A stretch of 64,000 bases of DNA from Gaiellasilicea sp963850995 (lineage in GTDB: Bacteria; Actinomycetota; Thermoleophilia; Gaiellales; Gaiellaceae). Of this stretch, positions 1 to 8,968 are shown one piece after another; the first letter of the stretch is position 1, and every line of letters starts with the position of its first letter. Location of the stretch: the NCBI GenBank assembly GCA_963850995.1, contig CAWKNQ010000014.1:186001-250000 (forward strand). Reading direction: 5' to 3'. The notes beneath the pieces are model-generated. The model was not told the DNA's origin and ran no database searches. It saw nothing but the letters and a program-made list of their open reading frames with translations. The position numbers and the translations under genes were made by a program.

Positions 1-164
1 ACGTCGAGCACACGGTCCCCGGGCGCGACGAAGCGCCGCAGGTGGTCGAGGTGGACGTCGAGGCTTTGCGGCGGTGTGCGGCCGTCGGCGAACCGAAGCC
101 ACTCCCGCTCGCCGAGCTCGTCGAAGAACGCCGCCGTGTGGTCGGGCTCGTACTCGTCCTTCAT
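1..164 (-). CDS. SAM-dependent methyltransferase, N-terminal part (runs off left edge)
   Basis: Reading from an ATG at 164 toward position 1 gives 54 residues beginning MKDEYEPDHTAAFFDELGE and ending VAPGDRVLD at the window edge. The closing GDRVLDV resembles motif I of class I SAM-binding methyltransferases, preceded by the usual helix. The ATG overlaps the trpB stop (ATGA), so it is translationally coupled to the trp operon. It occupies the slot where trpA often follows trpB, but it does not resemble TrpA. The substrate cannot be guessed. Confidence 0.6.
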   Translation of the reverse strand, partial: MKDEYEPDHTAAFFDELGEREWLRFADGRTPPQSLDVHLDHLRRFVAPGDRVLD

Positions 165-1264
165 CGCGCGAGCACCTCTGCGAGGTCCTTGTCGCCGCGG
201 CCGGAGAGGCAAACGACGACGAGCTCGGCGTCGAGCTCGTCGACGCGGGCGAGCGCGTGTGCCGGCTCGAGCGCCGGGATGATCCCTTCCGTCCGGGTCA
301 GCCGGCGGAAGGCGTCGAGTGCCTCCTCGTCGGTCGCGCCGACGTAGCGGGCGCGGCCGGAGTCGCGCAGGTACGCGTGCTCGGGGCCGACGCCCGGGTA
401 GTCGAGACCGGCCGAGATCGAGTGAGCGTCCGCGATCTGGCCGTCCTCGTCGGCGAGCACGGAGGAGCGCGAGCCGTGGAGGACGGCGGCGCGGCCGCTG
501 CCGAGGCTCGCGGCGCCGGCCGCCTCGACGCCGATCAGCTCGACGTCGGCGTCGTCGATGAAGCCGGCGAACATCCCGATCGCGTTCGAGCCGCCGCCCA
601 CGCACGCGATCACCGCCTCGGGCAGCCGGCCCTCCGTCTCGAGTACCTGGCCGCGTGTCTCCCGGCCGATCACTGCCTGCAGCTCGCGCACGATCGCCGG
701 GTACGGCGCCGGGCCGACGCAGGAGCCGATCAGGTAGTGCGTGGTCTCGACGTTCGTGATCCAGTCGCGGATCGCTTCGCTCGTCGCTTCCTTCAGCGTC
801 TTCGTGCCGAACTCGACCGGGCGCACCTCGGCGCCGAGCAGGCCCATCCGCTCCACGTTCGGCTTCTGGCGGCGCATGTCCTCGACGCCCATGTAGACGA
901 CGCACTCGAGCCCGAAGCGCGCGCAGACGGTCGCGGTCGCGACGCCGTGCTGGCCGGCGCCCGTCTCTGCGACGATCCGCCGCTTGCCGAGCCGCCGCGC
1001 GAGCACGGCCTGGCCGAGCGCGTTGTTCAGCTTGTGCGCGCCCGTGTGCAGGAGGTCCTCGCGTTTCAGGTAGAGCCGCTTGTCGGGAGCGAAGCGCTCG
1101 GCGCGGCTGAGCGGCGTCGGGCGCCCCGCATACGTCGCCCCGAGCTCGTCCAGCTCGGCACGGAACGTTTCGTCGGCGAGGGCCTCCTCCCATGCCGCCG
1201 TGAGCTCGTCGAGGCCCGGGATCAGCGTCTCGGGCACGTAGCGGCCGCCGTACGCGCCATACAT
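161..1264 (-). CDS. trpB: tryptophan synthase beta chain
   Basis: Condenses indole with L-serine to L-tryptophan using PLP in the TrpAB complex. The protein is about 367 aa and starts MYGAYGGRYVPETL, the normal start of the family. The PLP lysine lies in KREDLLHTGAHKLNNALGQ and the phosphate-binding loop in CVGGGSNAIG. The open frame continues upstream of this ATG into trpF, but the family N-terminus fixes the start at 1264, four bases after the trpF stop. Its own stop overlaps the next gene's ATG. No trpA is visible in the window. Confidence 0.95.
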   Translation of the reverse strand: MYGAYGGRYVPETLIPGLDELTAAWEEALADETFRAELDELGATYAGRPTPLSRAERFAPDKRLYLKREDLLHTGAHKLNNALGQAVLARRLGKRRIVAETGAGQHGVATATVCARFGLECVVYMGVEDMRRQKPNVERMGLLGAEVRPVEFGTKTLKEATSEAIRDWITNVETTHYLIGSCVGPAPYPAIVRELQAVIGRETRGQVLETEGRLPEAVIACVGGGSNAIGMFAGFIDDADVELIGVEAAGAASLGSGRAAVLHGSRSSVLADEDGQIADAHSISAGLDYPGVGPEHAYLRDSGRARYVGATDEEALDAFRRLTRTEGIIPALEPAHALARVDELDAELVVVCLSGRGDKDLAEVLAR

Positions 1265-1268
1265 GGTC

Positions 1269-2437
1269 TCAAGCACGTGCTGCCTCGACGTAGGCCCGCA
1301 CCTTGGCCTCGTCCTTGATCCCCGGAGCGGCCTCGAGCCTCGAGCTCGCGTCGACGGCCCATGGGCGCACATGTGCCACCGCCGCCGCGACGTTGTCCGC
1401 TGCGAGCCCGCCCGCCAGCACGATCCGGCCCGGCTCGGCGGCGGCGCGGTCCCAGTGGCCGGGATCGTCCTCCTGCCACGGCAGGTCGAGCACGCGGGCG
1501 ACCTCCGTGCTCTCGCGCAGGAGCACTCCGTCACGGCCGCGGACGGCACCCTCGATGCGCTCGTGCACCTGGTCGAGCGCCGCCTCGGTCACGCCCGGCT
1601 CGCCGACCCAGACCGCGACCGCGAGCAGCTCGTCCGGGACCGGCAGGACGCTCTCCGGCGGCGCGCGGGCTCTCCGGCGCGAGGACGAAGCCCGCCAGGT
1701 CGGCCCCCGCCTCCGCCGCCACGGCCACGTCTTCTTCGCGGGTGAGGCCGCACACCTTCACGAGCGGCCGGGCGAGTAGCTCGCCCAGCTTCGCGGCGGG
1801 ATCAGGCGCCTGCATCAGCGCCGAGCCGACGAGAATCGCATCCGCCCCTGCCAGCTCGGCGGCCGCGCCCTGCGCCCGCGTTCGGATCCCGCTCTCTGCG
1901 ACGACGACCGGGGCGTGCGGGAGCGCGGTGCCGACGGCAACGAGGTCCAGCTGGGCGCTGCGGTCGATCGCGAACGTGGAGAGGTCGCGGGCGTTGATGC
2001 CGATGACCGGCGGCCGTGAGTGCCGCCGCGCGGACGAGCTCGTCGGCGTCGTGCGCCTCGACGAGCGTGTCGAGCCCCAGCTCCTCGGCGAGGCCCGTCA
2101 GCCGACGCACCTCGTCGTCGCCCAGGTCGCGGAGGAGGAGCAGGACAGCGTCCGCGCCCGCCTCCCTGGCGATGCGCAGATGCTCGTCGGTCGAGAAAAA
2201 ACCCTTCGCCAGGAGCGGGACGCTCGTCGCGGCGCGGGCGGCGCGGAGGTCGTCCCAGTCGCCGCCGAAGCGCTCGTCGACGAGCACGGAGACGGCCGCG
2301 GCACCGGCTTGTGCGTACGCGGCCGCGATCGGTCCGGGATCGGCGTCCGGGCGGATATCCCCGAGGGACGGCGAGCGGCGCTTGATCTCGGCGATCGCGC
2401 CGAGCCCGGGTGCGGCCAGGGCGTCTCTAAACCGCAT
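1269..2437 (-). CDS. trpCF: fused indole-3-glycerol phosphate synthase / phosphoribosylanthranilate isomerase (two apparent frameshifts)
   Basis: The TrpC half begins MRFRDALAAPGLGAIAEIKR at 2437, overlapping the trpD stop by 11 bases. It continues to GSALMQAPDPAAKLGELLAR, then passes without any stop into TrpF (PLVKVCGLTREEDV), so the two enzymes of this pathway branch appear fused, TrpC first. Two reading-frame breaks occur. Near 2009-2014, AAALTA should continue to VIGINARDLSTF. Near 1659, LAPESPRA should continue to SVLPVPDELLAVAVWVGE. Each is repaired by removing one base. All domain motifs survive across the breaks, so I read them as insertion errors, not decay. The TrpF end is at 1269. 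Confidence 0.8.
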
Positions 2438-3436
2438 TGCTGAACCTCGCCAGCTCGTCCAGGCGGGCCGCTGCTGCGCCCGAGTCGACGGCACTGCGGG
2501 CAAGCGCGAGGCCCTCACGCAGGTCCTCGGCCTGCCCGGCTGCGGCGACCGCGCCTGCTGCGTTGAGCAGGATCGCGTCGCGCCGCCCCCCGGGTGCGCC
2601 CGTGAAGACATCGCGGATCGCCGCGGCGTTCTCGGCCGGAGAGCCGCCGCGGAGCTCGGCAGGATCCGAGGGCGCGATCCCGAGCTCGAGCGGATCGACG
2701 ACTCGTTCGCGCACCTCGCCGTCGACCACCTCGCAGACGTCGTTCGGCCCGGCCGGGGAGAGCTCGTCGATCCCGTGCGCGCCGTGCACGACGAAGGCCC
2801 GGCGCGCCCCGAGCTGGGCAAGCACCTCCGCGATCGTGCGCACGAGCGGCTTCGAGTAGACGCCGATCACCTGGGCGCGAGCGCCCGCAGGGTTCGTGAG
2901 CGGGCCGAGCACGTTGAACACGGTACGCGTGGCGAGCTCGCGTCGCACCGGCGCGGCGTGGCGCATCGCGGGGTGGTGCGCGGGCGCGAACATGAAGCCG
3001 AAGCCGAGCTCGTCGATCGACTGCGCGATCCGCTCGGGCGGCTGCTCGAGCTGGAAGCCGAGCGCTTCGAGCACGTCCGCGGACCCGCACGCGGACGAGA
3101 CGGCGCGGTTTCCGTGCTTCGCCACACCCGCGCCGGCCGCCGCCGCGACGATCGCGGCCGCGGTCGAGATGTTGATCGTGTGGGCGCCGTCGCCGCCCGT
3201 TCCGGCCGTGTCGACGAGGTCGTCCCGCTCGGGCCTGACCGGGAGGACGTGCTCGCGCATCGCCTCGGCGCAGCCGGCGATCTCGTCCGCGGTCTCGCCC
3301 TTGAGGCGTAGTGCGACCAGGAAGCCGCCGATCTGCGCCTGGGTCGCCTCGCCTTCCATGATCTCCGCCATCACCTCGCGGGCCTGCTCACGGCCGATGT
3401 CCCGGCCGTCGAGGAGGTCGGCGAGCGCGGCCTGGA

Positions 3437-3440
<4 letters not shown>
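2427..3440 (-). CDS. trpD: anthranilate phosphoribosyltransferase
   Basis: Transfers phosphoribosyl from PRPP to anthranilate. The 337-aa protein has the PRPP/anthranilate loop DTAGTGGDGAHTINIST, the KHGNRAVSS segment and the NVLGPLTNP motif, a normal full-length TrpD. The start is a GTG at 3440 overlapping the trpG stop (GTGA). The open frame extends further upstream but only as the shadow of trpG. It is not fused to trpG, unlike in enterobacteria. Its end overlaps trpC. Confidence 0.93.
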
Positions 3441-3996
<556 letters not shown>

Positions 3997-3997
<1 letters not shown>

Positions 3998-5229
3998 CAG
4001 GTGCCTCTCTCCGCCAGGTCGATCGCGGCCTCGAGCGCGGCGAGCTTCGCGAGACACTCGCGGTGCTCGGCGGCCGGATCCGAGTCTGCCACGATCCCGG
4101 CCCCTGCCTGCAGGCGCGCGACGCCGTCCTGGAGCGCGATCGTGCGGATCGCGATGCACGTGTCCATGGTTCCGCCGGGCAGGACGTAGCCGACCGCACC
4201 TGCGTAGGAGCCGCGGCGGTACCCCTCGAGCTCGCTGACGATCTGCATCGCGCGCACCTTCGGCGCGCCCGAGACGGTGCCGGCCGGGAAGCAGCGGCGC
4301 AGGAGCTCGAACGGCGTCACGTCTCCGCGCAGCGCGCCCGTCACCTCGGAGACGAGGTGGGTGACGTGCGAAAAGCGCTCGGGCTCGAGGAAGCGCGCGA
4401 CGCGGACGGTGCCGGGCTCGCACGCGCGCGAGAGGTCGTTGCGGCCGAGGTCGACGAGCATCACGTGCTCGGCCCGGTCCTTGTCGGAGGCGAGCAGGCG
4501 CTCGGCGTCACCGGCGCCTGGCTCGGTGGTGCCGGCGATCGGGTTCAGGCTCGCCGTGCCGTTGTCGCACTTGACGAGCGTCTCCGGGGAGGAGCCGATC
4601 AGCGCCAGCGGGCCGAGCTCGAGCAGGAAGAGGTAGGGGGAGGGGTTGACCCGCCGCAGGGCCCGGTAGAGCTCGACTGCAGAGACGGACGTCGGTCGCT
4701 CGGCTCGTTGCGAGAGGACGACCTGGTAGGCGTCGCCGGCACGGATCAGCTCCTTGATCCGGCGCACGCTGTCCTCGTAGACGGCCTGCTCGGGGAACCG
4801 GCGCACCGCGCCGGCGGACGATGCCTTGTGTTTCTGAAACACAAGCTCTCTCCCGAGCGCGGCCGCGATCGCGTCCGGGTTGCCCTCGAGCACCTCGGCC
4901 GTACCGCTCCCGTGGTCGAAGCGCACGAGCGTCTCGGCGACGACGAACCGGCTCTCGGGCACGTCCGGGCCCTCCGCCGGCAGCGGGACGGACGGCTCGA
5001 GCCGGGCGACGTGGTCGTACGCGAGGTAACCGACCACGGGCGTGTCGAGCGACTCCGCCTCCTCGAACGTGACGAGGCGCGAGCCCGAGCCGACGAACGA
5101 GTGCCTCCCGAGCCGTCCCTGCTCGACCGACTCGAGCAGGAAGCTCGCGCCGGCTCCCTCGCGCAGACGGAGGTAGGCGCCGAGCGGCGTGAGCAGGTCG
5201 GTCGGGATCGGCTCGGAGGCCATCGCCAT
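3997..5229 (-). CDS. trpE: anthranilate synthase component I
   Basis: Chorismate-utilising subunit that makes anthranilate with TrpG-derived ammonia. At 410 aa it is compact compared with the usual 480-520 aa, because the N-terminal region is short, but the LLES tryptophan-feedback motif is present (SFLLESVEQG). The chorismate-binding core is complete: PIAGT, DLGRNDLSR and the FPAGTVSGAPKVRAMQ block. It is the first gene of the trp operon, read divergently from the M42 peptidase 14 bases away. Two in-frame ATGs (5229 and 5223) are possible starts. Confidence 0.93.
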
Positions 5230-5234
5230 AGACT
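5229..5234 (+). promoter_or_regulatory. -10 box of M42 peptidase gene
   Basis: TAGACT ends 9 nt before the ATG at 5244, placing the expected transcription start at or next to the start codon. No Shine-Dalgarno is visible. Part of the leaderless-promoter pattern seen at many genes here. Confidence 0.5.
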
Positions 5235-5243
5235 GCCCGCACG

Positions 5244-6257
5244 ATGGCCGTCCCGGAGCTGCTCGACGAATTGCTGCGGGCGCACGGTCCCTCGGGCCAC
5301 GAGCACCTTGCCTTCGAGGTCATACGTACTGCAGTCGGGGACGTCGCGGAGATCGAGACCGACTCGGTCGGCAACCTCGTGGCGCGCCGCCGCGACGCCG
5401 ACGGGCCGCTGCTCGCGCTCTTCGCCCATCTCGACGTGATCGGGCTTGCCGTCGCCCACGTTCCGGACGACGCGCTCATCCCGGTGCACCTGCTCGGCAC
5501 GTGGCGCGCAAGCGTCGCGTACGGGCAGCGGGTGGAGATCAGGACAAGGAACGGCGTCGTCCCGGGTGTGATCGCGCGCAGGGTCAAGGACAACGAGAAA
5601 GTCGAGTGGGACCAGCTCTACGTCGACGTCGGTGCTCGCGACGGGGAGGAGGCACGCGCGCTCGTTGCGCCCGGCGATCCCATCGTGCTCGACGCTCCGC
5701 CCGTCGAGCTCGCCGGCGGGCGGATCGCCTCCCGCAGCCTGGACAACCGCGCCGGCGTTTACGTCGCGCTCGAAGCGCTCCGCCGCCTCGACGGCGTGAA
5801 CGTCGCCGTCGTCGCCGGCGCGCACGAGGAGCTCGGCCACCCCGGCGCCCGGACGGCTGCGTTCCGCCTCGAGCCGGATGTGTCGGTCGTGCTCGACGTC
5901 ACGTACGCCACGGACGTGCCGGCCGAGGACGCGAACACGGCCGGCGACCACAGGCTCGGGGGTGGCCCGGCGATCTTTCGCGGCCCGGCGATCAACCCGC
6001 GAGTTTTCGACCTGCTCGTCGAGGCGGCAGAGTCGGAGCAGATCCGACACACCGTCGAGACCGGGATGAAGACGTATACGGACGCGGACGACACGTTCTC
6101 GTCTCGTGTGGGGATCCCAACAGGTCTCGTCTCGATCCCGCTCCGCTACATGCACTCGCCGGTCGAGATCGTGGAGCTCGAGGACATCGAGGCGTGCGTG
6201 CAGCTGCTGGTTGCGTTCGCGCGGAAGCTCGAGCCCGGCGCGTCGTACTCCCGCTAG
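5244..6257 (+). CDS. M42 family metallopeptidase (glutamyl aminopeptidase-like)
   Basis: A 337-aa cytoplasmic di-metal aminopeptidase of the M42/FrvX type that trims peptides. Metal ligands can be read in order: His in LFAHLDVIG, the bridging Asp in SRSLDNRAG, the catalytic Glu pair in AHEELGHPG, Asp in LDVTYATD, and the C-terminal His in RYMHSP. Domain layout and length are normal. It stands alone, divergent from trpE and just upstream of the thiolase gene. The peptide transporters elsewhere in the window make peptide use plausible. Confidence 0.88.
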   Translation: MAVPELLDELLRAHGPSGHEHLAFEVIRTAVGDVAEIETDSVGNLVARRRDADGPLLALFAHLDVIGLAVAHVPDDALIPVHLLGTWRASVAYGQRVEIRTRNGVVPGVIARRVKDNEKVEWDQLYVDVGARDGEEARALVAPGDPIVLDAPPVELAGGRIASRSLDNRAGVYVALEALRRLDGVNVAVVAGAHEELGHPGARTAAFRLEPDVSVVLDVTYATDVPAEDANTAGDHRLGGGPAIFRGPAINPRVFDLLVEAAESEQIRHTVETGMKTYTDADDTFSSRVGIPTGLVSIPLRYMHSPVEIVELEDIEACVQLLVAFARKLEPGASYSR

Positions 6258-6260
6258 ATT
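6255..6260 (+). promoter_or_regulatory. -10 box of thiolase gene
   Basis: TAGATT, 6 nt before the ATG at 6267, overlapping the stop codon of the preceding gene. No Shine-Dalgarno. Confidence 0.45.
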
Positions 6261-6266
6261 CAGGGC

Positions 6267-7419
6267 ATGTCCCGTTCAGTCATCGTCTCGGCCGTGCGCA
6301 CGCCGTTCGGCAAGCTGGGCGGCGGGCTTGCCGGACTACCCGGCGACCGAGCTCGGGGCGATCGTGATCCGCGCGGCGCTCGACCGGATCGGCCTCGAGC
6401 CGGACGAGCCCGAGTACACGATCATGGGCCAGGTGCTCCAGGCCGGTGCGGGCCAGGCGCCGGCGCGGCAGGCCGCGATCGGCGCCGGGCTGCCGAAGGA
6501 GACGCCCGCTGACACGATCAACAAGGTGTGCGCCTCCTCGATCCGGGCCGTCCAGATCGCCGACGCGATGATCCGCGCGGGCGAAAGCGAGGTGATCGTG
6601 ACGGGTGGGATGGAGTCGATGTCGAACGCGCCCTATCTCGTCAAGAAGGCGCGCTTCGGCTACCGGCTCGGGCACGGCGAGCTGATCGACTCGATGATCT
6701 TCGACGGGCTGACCGACGCGTACGACCAGATGCACATGGTCCAGCACAACTCGATGGTCTCCCGTGAGCTCGGGATCAGCCGCGAGGAGCAGGACGCCTG
6801 GGCGCTCCGCTCACAGCAGCGCGCCGCCGCTGCGCAGGATGCCGGGCGCTACGCGGACGAAATCGTCCCCGTCGGCGACGTCGCCGCGGACGAGAGCATC
6901 CGGCGGGACACGACGTCGGAGTCGCTCGCGAAGCTGAAGCCGGTCTTCGACCCCGAGGGGACGACGACGGCCGGTAACGCACCCGGCGTCAACGACGGCG
7001 CCTCGTGCGTGATCGTGACGTCGGAGGAATTCGCGCGCCGGCGTGGGCTCGAGGTGCTGGCCACGGTCGTCTCCCAGGGCTCCGTCGCGGACGACTTCGC
7101 GTACCTGGTGCGGACGCCCGCCAAAGCGGCTGCGATCGCTTTCGACAAGGCGGGAAAGACGATCGACGATGTCAAGCGTGTCGAGATCAACGAGGCTTTC
7201 TCGTCGGTCGCGCTCAACTCGACCCGCATGCTGGGGGCCGACGAAGAGCTCGTGAACGTGAACGGCGGCGCCGTCGCGCTCGGCCACCCGATCGGGGCCT
7301 CCGGCGGTCGCATCGTCGGGACGATGGTGCACGAGCTGCGCCGCAACGGGGGTGGCCTCGGCCTGGCGGCGATCTGCTCCGGCGGGGGCCAGGGCGACGC
7401 GCTCCTGATCGAGGTCTGA
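6267..7419 (+). CDS. acetyl-CoA C-acetyltransferase (thiolase), one apparent frameshift
   Basis: Thiolase that cleaves or forms acetoacetyl-CoA-type substrates. The N-terminus MSRSVIVSAVRTPFGKLGGG (from 6267) is in one frame, and the rest, from DYPATELGAIVIRAAL, is in another. Removing one base near 6332 joins them exactly at the family's usual spacing. Catalytic residues are intact: Cys in NKVCASSIRAVQ, His in GGAVALGHPIGASG and Cys in AAICSGGGQGDA. Total about 383 aa, normal. Together with the dehydrogenase at 8047 it fits short-chain acyl-CoA metabolism. The frameshift is most likely a sequencing insertion. Confidence 0.88.
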
Positions 7420-7463
7420 GCCCTTCGAGCCCGTCCCTGACCGCCAACGTCCGTGGTGGACCG

Positions 7464-7540
7464 GTCCGGGGACTGTCCCCGGACACGTCCCGCCAGGACG
7501 CGTCCGAGGTCAAACAATTCAGCAACTCTTTTTCCACAGG
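7464..7540 (+). repeat. solitary REP-like unit related to the transposase flank
   Basis: Begins with a 21-nt perfect hairpin (arms 7464-7473 and 7475-7484 around a T). The whole 77 bp aligns without gaps to the inverted copy at 25609-25685 just upstream of the RAYT transposase. Shared blocks include the palindrome, GTCCCG, GTCCGA, AACAATTC and TCCACAGG. It ends 9 bases before the ATG at 7550. Confidence 0.75.
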
Positions 7541-7549
7541 CGGACGCGG

Positions 7550-8035
7550 ATGCGCGTGACGTGCGCCGCGCTCGTCGCTGCGGTAGCGGCCGCGCTCGTT
7601 ACTGCGGCCAGTGCGCTTGCGTGCACCTGCGCGCCGGTCGACCTCGAGCGCGACCTCCCGCGCGCCGACGGCGCCTTCATCGGCACGGTGCTCGAGCGCC
7701 GCGCGTCAGGCATGGAGGTGGCCCTCCTCTTCCGCGTCGAGCAGGTCTACAAGGGCGACATCAACGATCGTGTCGAGGTCGTCACCGCGGGTGACAGCGC
7801 CGCCTGCGGTCTCGCGGCGCAGGTCGGCGAGCGCGTCGGCCTCCTGCTCGAGCGAGACGGCGCGGACTGGCGCTCCGGCCTGTGCTCTCAGGTCGATCCG
7901 GCCGCGTTCCTCGAGCTCACGGACGTCGACGACAACGCACTGCCCGCGATCAACTGGGGCGGGTACGTCGTCGGGGCTCTCGTCCTCGTGGCCGGATCGT
8001 TCTTCCTCGCCCGCCGGCTGCGCCGCGCCCGTTAG
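7550..8035 (+). CDS. secreted, membrane-anchored protein with TIMP/NTR-like Cys start; function unknown
   Basis: A 161-aa protein. Residues 1-23 form a Sec signal peptide ending ASALA, so the mature chain would begin CTCAP. A Cys-X-Cys at the mature N-terminus is the hallmark of NTR/TIMP-like folds, and the following GAFIGTVLERR fits the first strand of that fold. Two further Cys occur (AACGL and GLCSQ). The C-terminus has one transmembrane helix (about 135-155) followed by RRLRRAR, so the domain is exported and tethered. The REP-like repeat sits directly upstream. The NTR assignment is inferred from pattern only. Confidence 0.6.
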   Translation: MRVTCAALVAAVAAALVTAASALACTCAPVDLERDLPRADGAFIGTVLERRASGMEVALLFRVEQVYKGDINDRVEVVTAGDSAACGLAAQVGERVGLLLERDGADWRSGLCSQVDPAAFLELTDVDDNALPAINWGGYVVGALVLVAGSFFLARRLRRAR

Positions 8036-8038
8036 CCT
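8033..8038 (+). promoter_or_regulatory. -10 box of acyl-CoA dehydrogenase/HBD gene
   Basis: TAGCCT, 8 nt before the ATG at 8047, overlapping the stop of the preceding gene. Confidence 0.35.
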
Positions 8039-8046
8039 GGCGCCCG

Positions 8047-8877
8047 ATGGAGCTCGAGCACGTCCTCGTCGTCGGCGCCGGCCAGATGGGCGGCGGCATC
8101 GCGCAGGTCGTGGCCGCTTCCGGCCGCCGCGTCTCGCTGTACGACGCCGCCCCCGGCGCGACCGAGCGCGGGCTCGCCGCGATGCGGAAGAGCCTGGAGA
8201 GGCTCGCGGAGAAGGGCGGCGCCGACCCGGACGAGACGATCGCGCGGGTGACGGTCGTCGACGACCTCGTCCCGGCCGACCTGATGATCGAGGCCGTCGT
8301 CGAGGACGCCGCCGTCAAGGAGGAGCTCTTCCGGCGCGCCGACGAAGTGCTTCCCGGCACCGCCATTCTCGCCTCGAACACGTCCTCGATCCCGATCACG
8401 TCCCTCGCCGCCGCGACCGGCCGGCCGGAGCAGGTGATCGGCATGCACTTCTTCAACCCGGTCCCGGTACTGAAGCTCGTCGAGGTGATCCGGGCGGCGC
8501 AGACCTCCGACGAGACGGCCGCGGCGATCACCAGGCTCGCCGAGGAGCTGGGAAAGGTGCCGGCACAGGCGAACGACTTTCCGGGCTTCGTCTCCAACCG
8601 CATCCTGATGCCGTTCATCAACGAAGCCGCCTACGCGCTGATGGAAGGGGTGGCCGAGCCCGAGGCGATCGACACGATCGCGAAGCTCGGCTTCGCACAT
8701 CCGATGGGGCCGCTCGCGCTCGCCGACCTGATCGGGCTCGACACGTGCGTGGCGATCATGGAGGTGCTGCACGAGGGGCTCGGGAACCCGAAATACGCGC
8801 CGTGCCCACTCCTGCGCCAGTACGTCCAGGCGGGCCGGCTCGGCCGCAAGTCGGGCCGTGGCTTCTACGTCTATTGA
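8047..8877 (+). CDS. 3-hydroxybutyryl-CoA dehydrogenase (3-hydroxyacyl-CoA dehydrogenase)
   Basis: NAD-dependent oxidation or reduction of 3-hydroxyacyl-CoA. The 276-aa protein has an N-terminal Rossmann fold with VVGAGQMGGGIAQV. The catalytic His is in GMHFFNPVPVLKLVE, with Ser/Asn in ASNTSSIPIT and FVSNRILMPF, and the C-terminal domain ends GRKSGRGFYVY as in the family. The ATG at 8047 gives the standard start; the open frame extends upstream only as shadow. It works with the thiolase at 6267 and the acyl-CoA dehydrogenases in short-chain acyl-CoA turnover. Confidence 0.93.
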   Translation: MELEHVLVVGAGQMGGGIAQVVAASGRRVSLYDAAPGATERGLAAMRKSLERLAEKGGADPDETIARVTVVDDLVPADLMIEAVVEDAAVKEELFRRADEVLPGTAILASNTSSIPITSLAAATGRPEQVIGMHFFNPVPVLKLVEVIRAAQTSDETAAAITRLAEELGKVPAQANDFPGFVSNRILMPFINEAAYALMEGVAEPEAIDTIAKLGFAHPMGPLALADLIGLDTCVAIMEVLHEGLGNPKYAPCPLLRQYVQAGRLGRKSGRGFYVY

Positions 8878-8968
8878 CCCGGTTCCCCAAGACGAGGTAG
8901 GTCCCTCTCAAAAGATCCGCCTATCCTGCCGAAGACAGGTGTCGAAGGCACCCCATCCGGGAGGAACG

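Noticed and set aside
74..1318. Long plus-strand open frame opposite trpB (414 codons)
   Set aside because: Antisense shadow of a high-GC gene; no domain motifs, and the minus frame is clearly trpB. The same applies to many other long antisense frames in the window.
1600..1700. Programmed ribosomal frameshifting in trpF, thiolase or tsaC-like gene
   Set aside because: No slippery heptamer or pseudoknot at the breaks, the breaks occur in unrelated genes at unrelated places, and all are repaired by removing one base.
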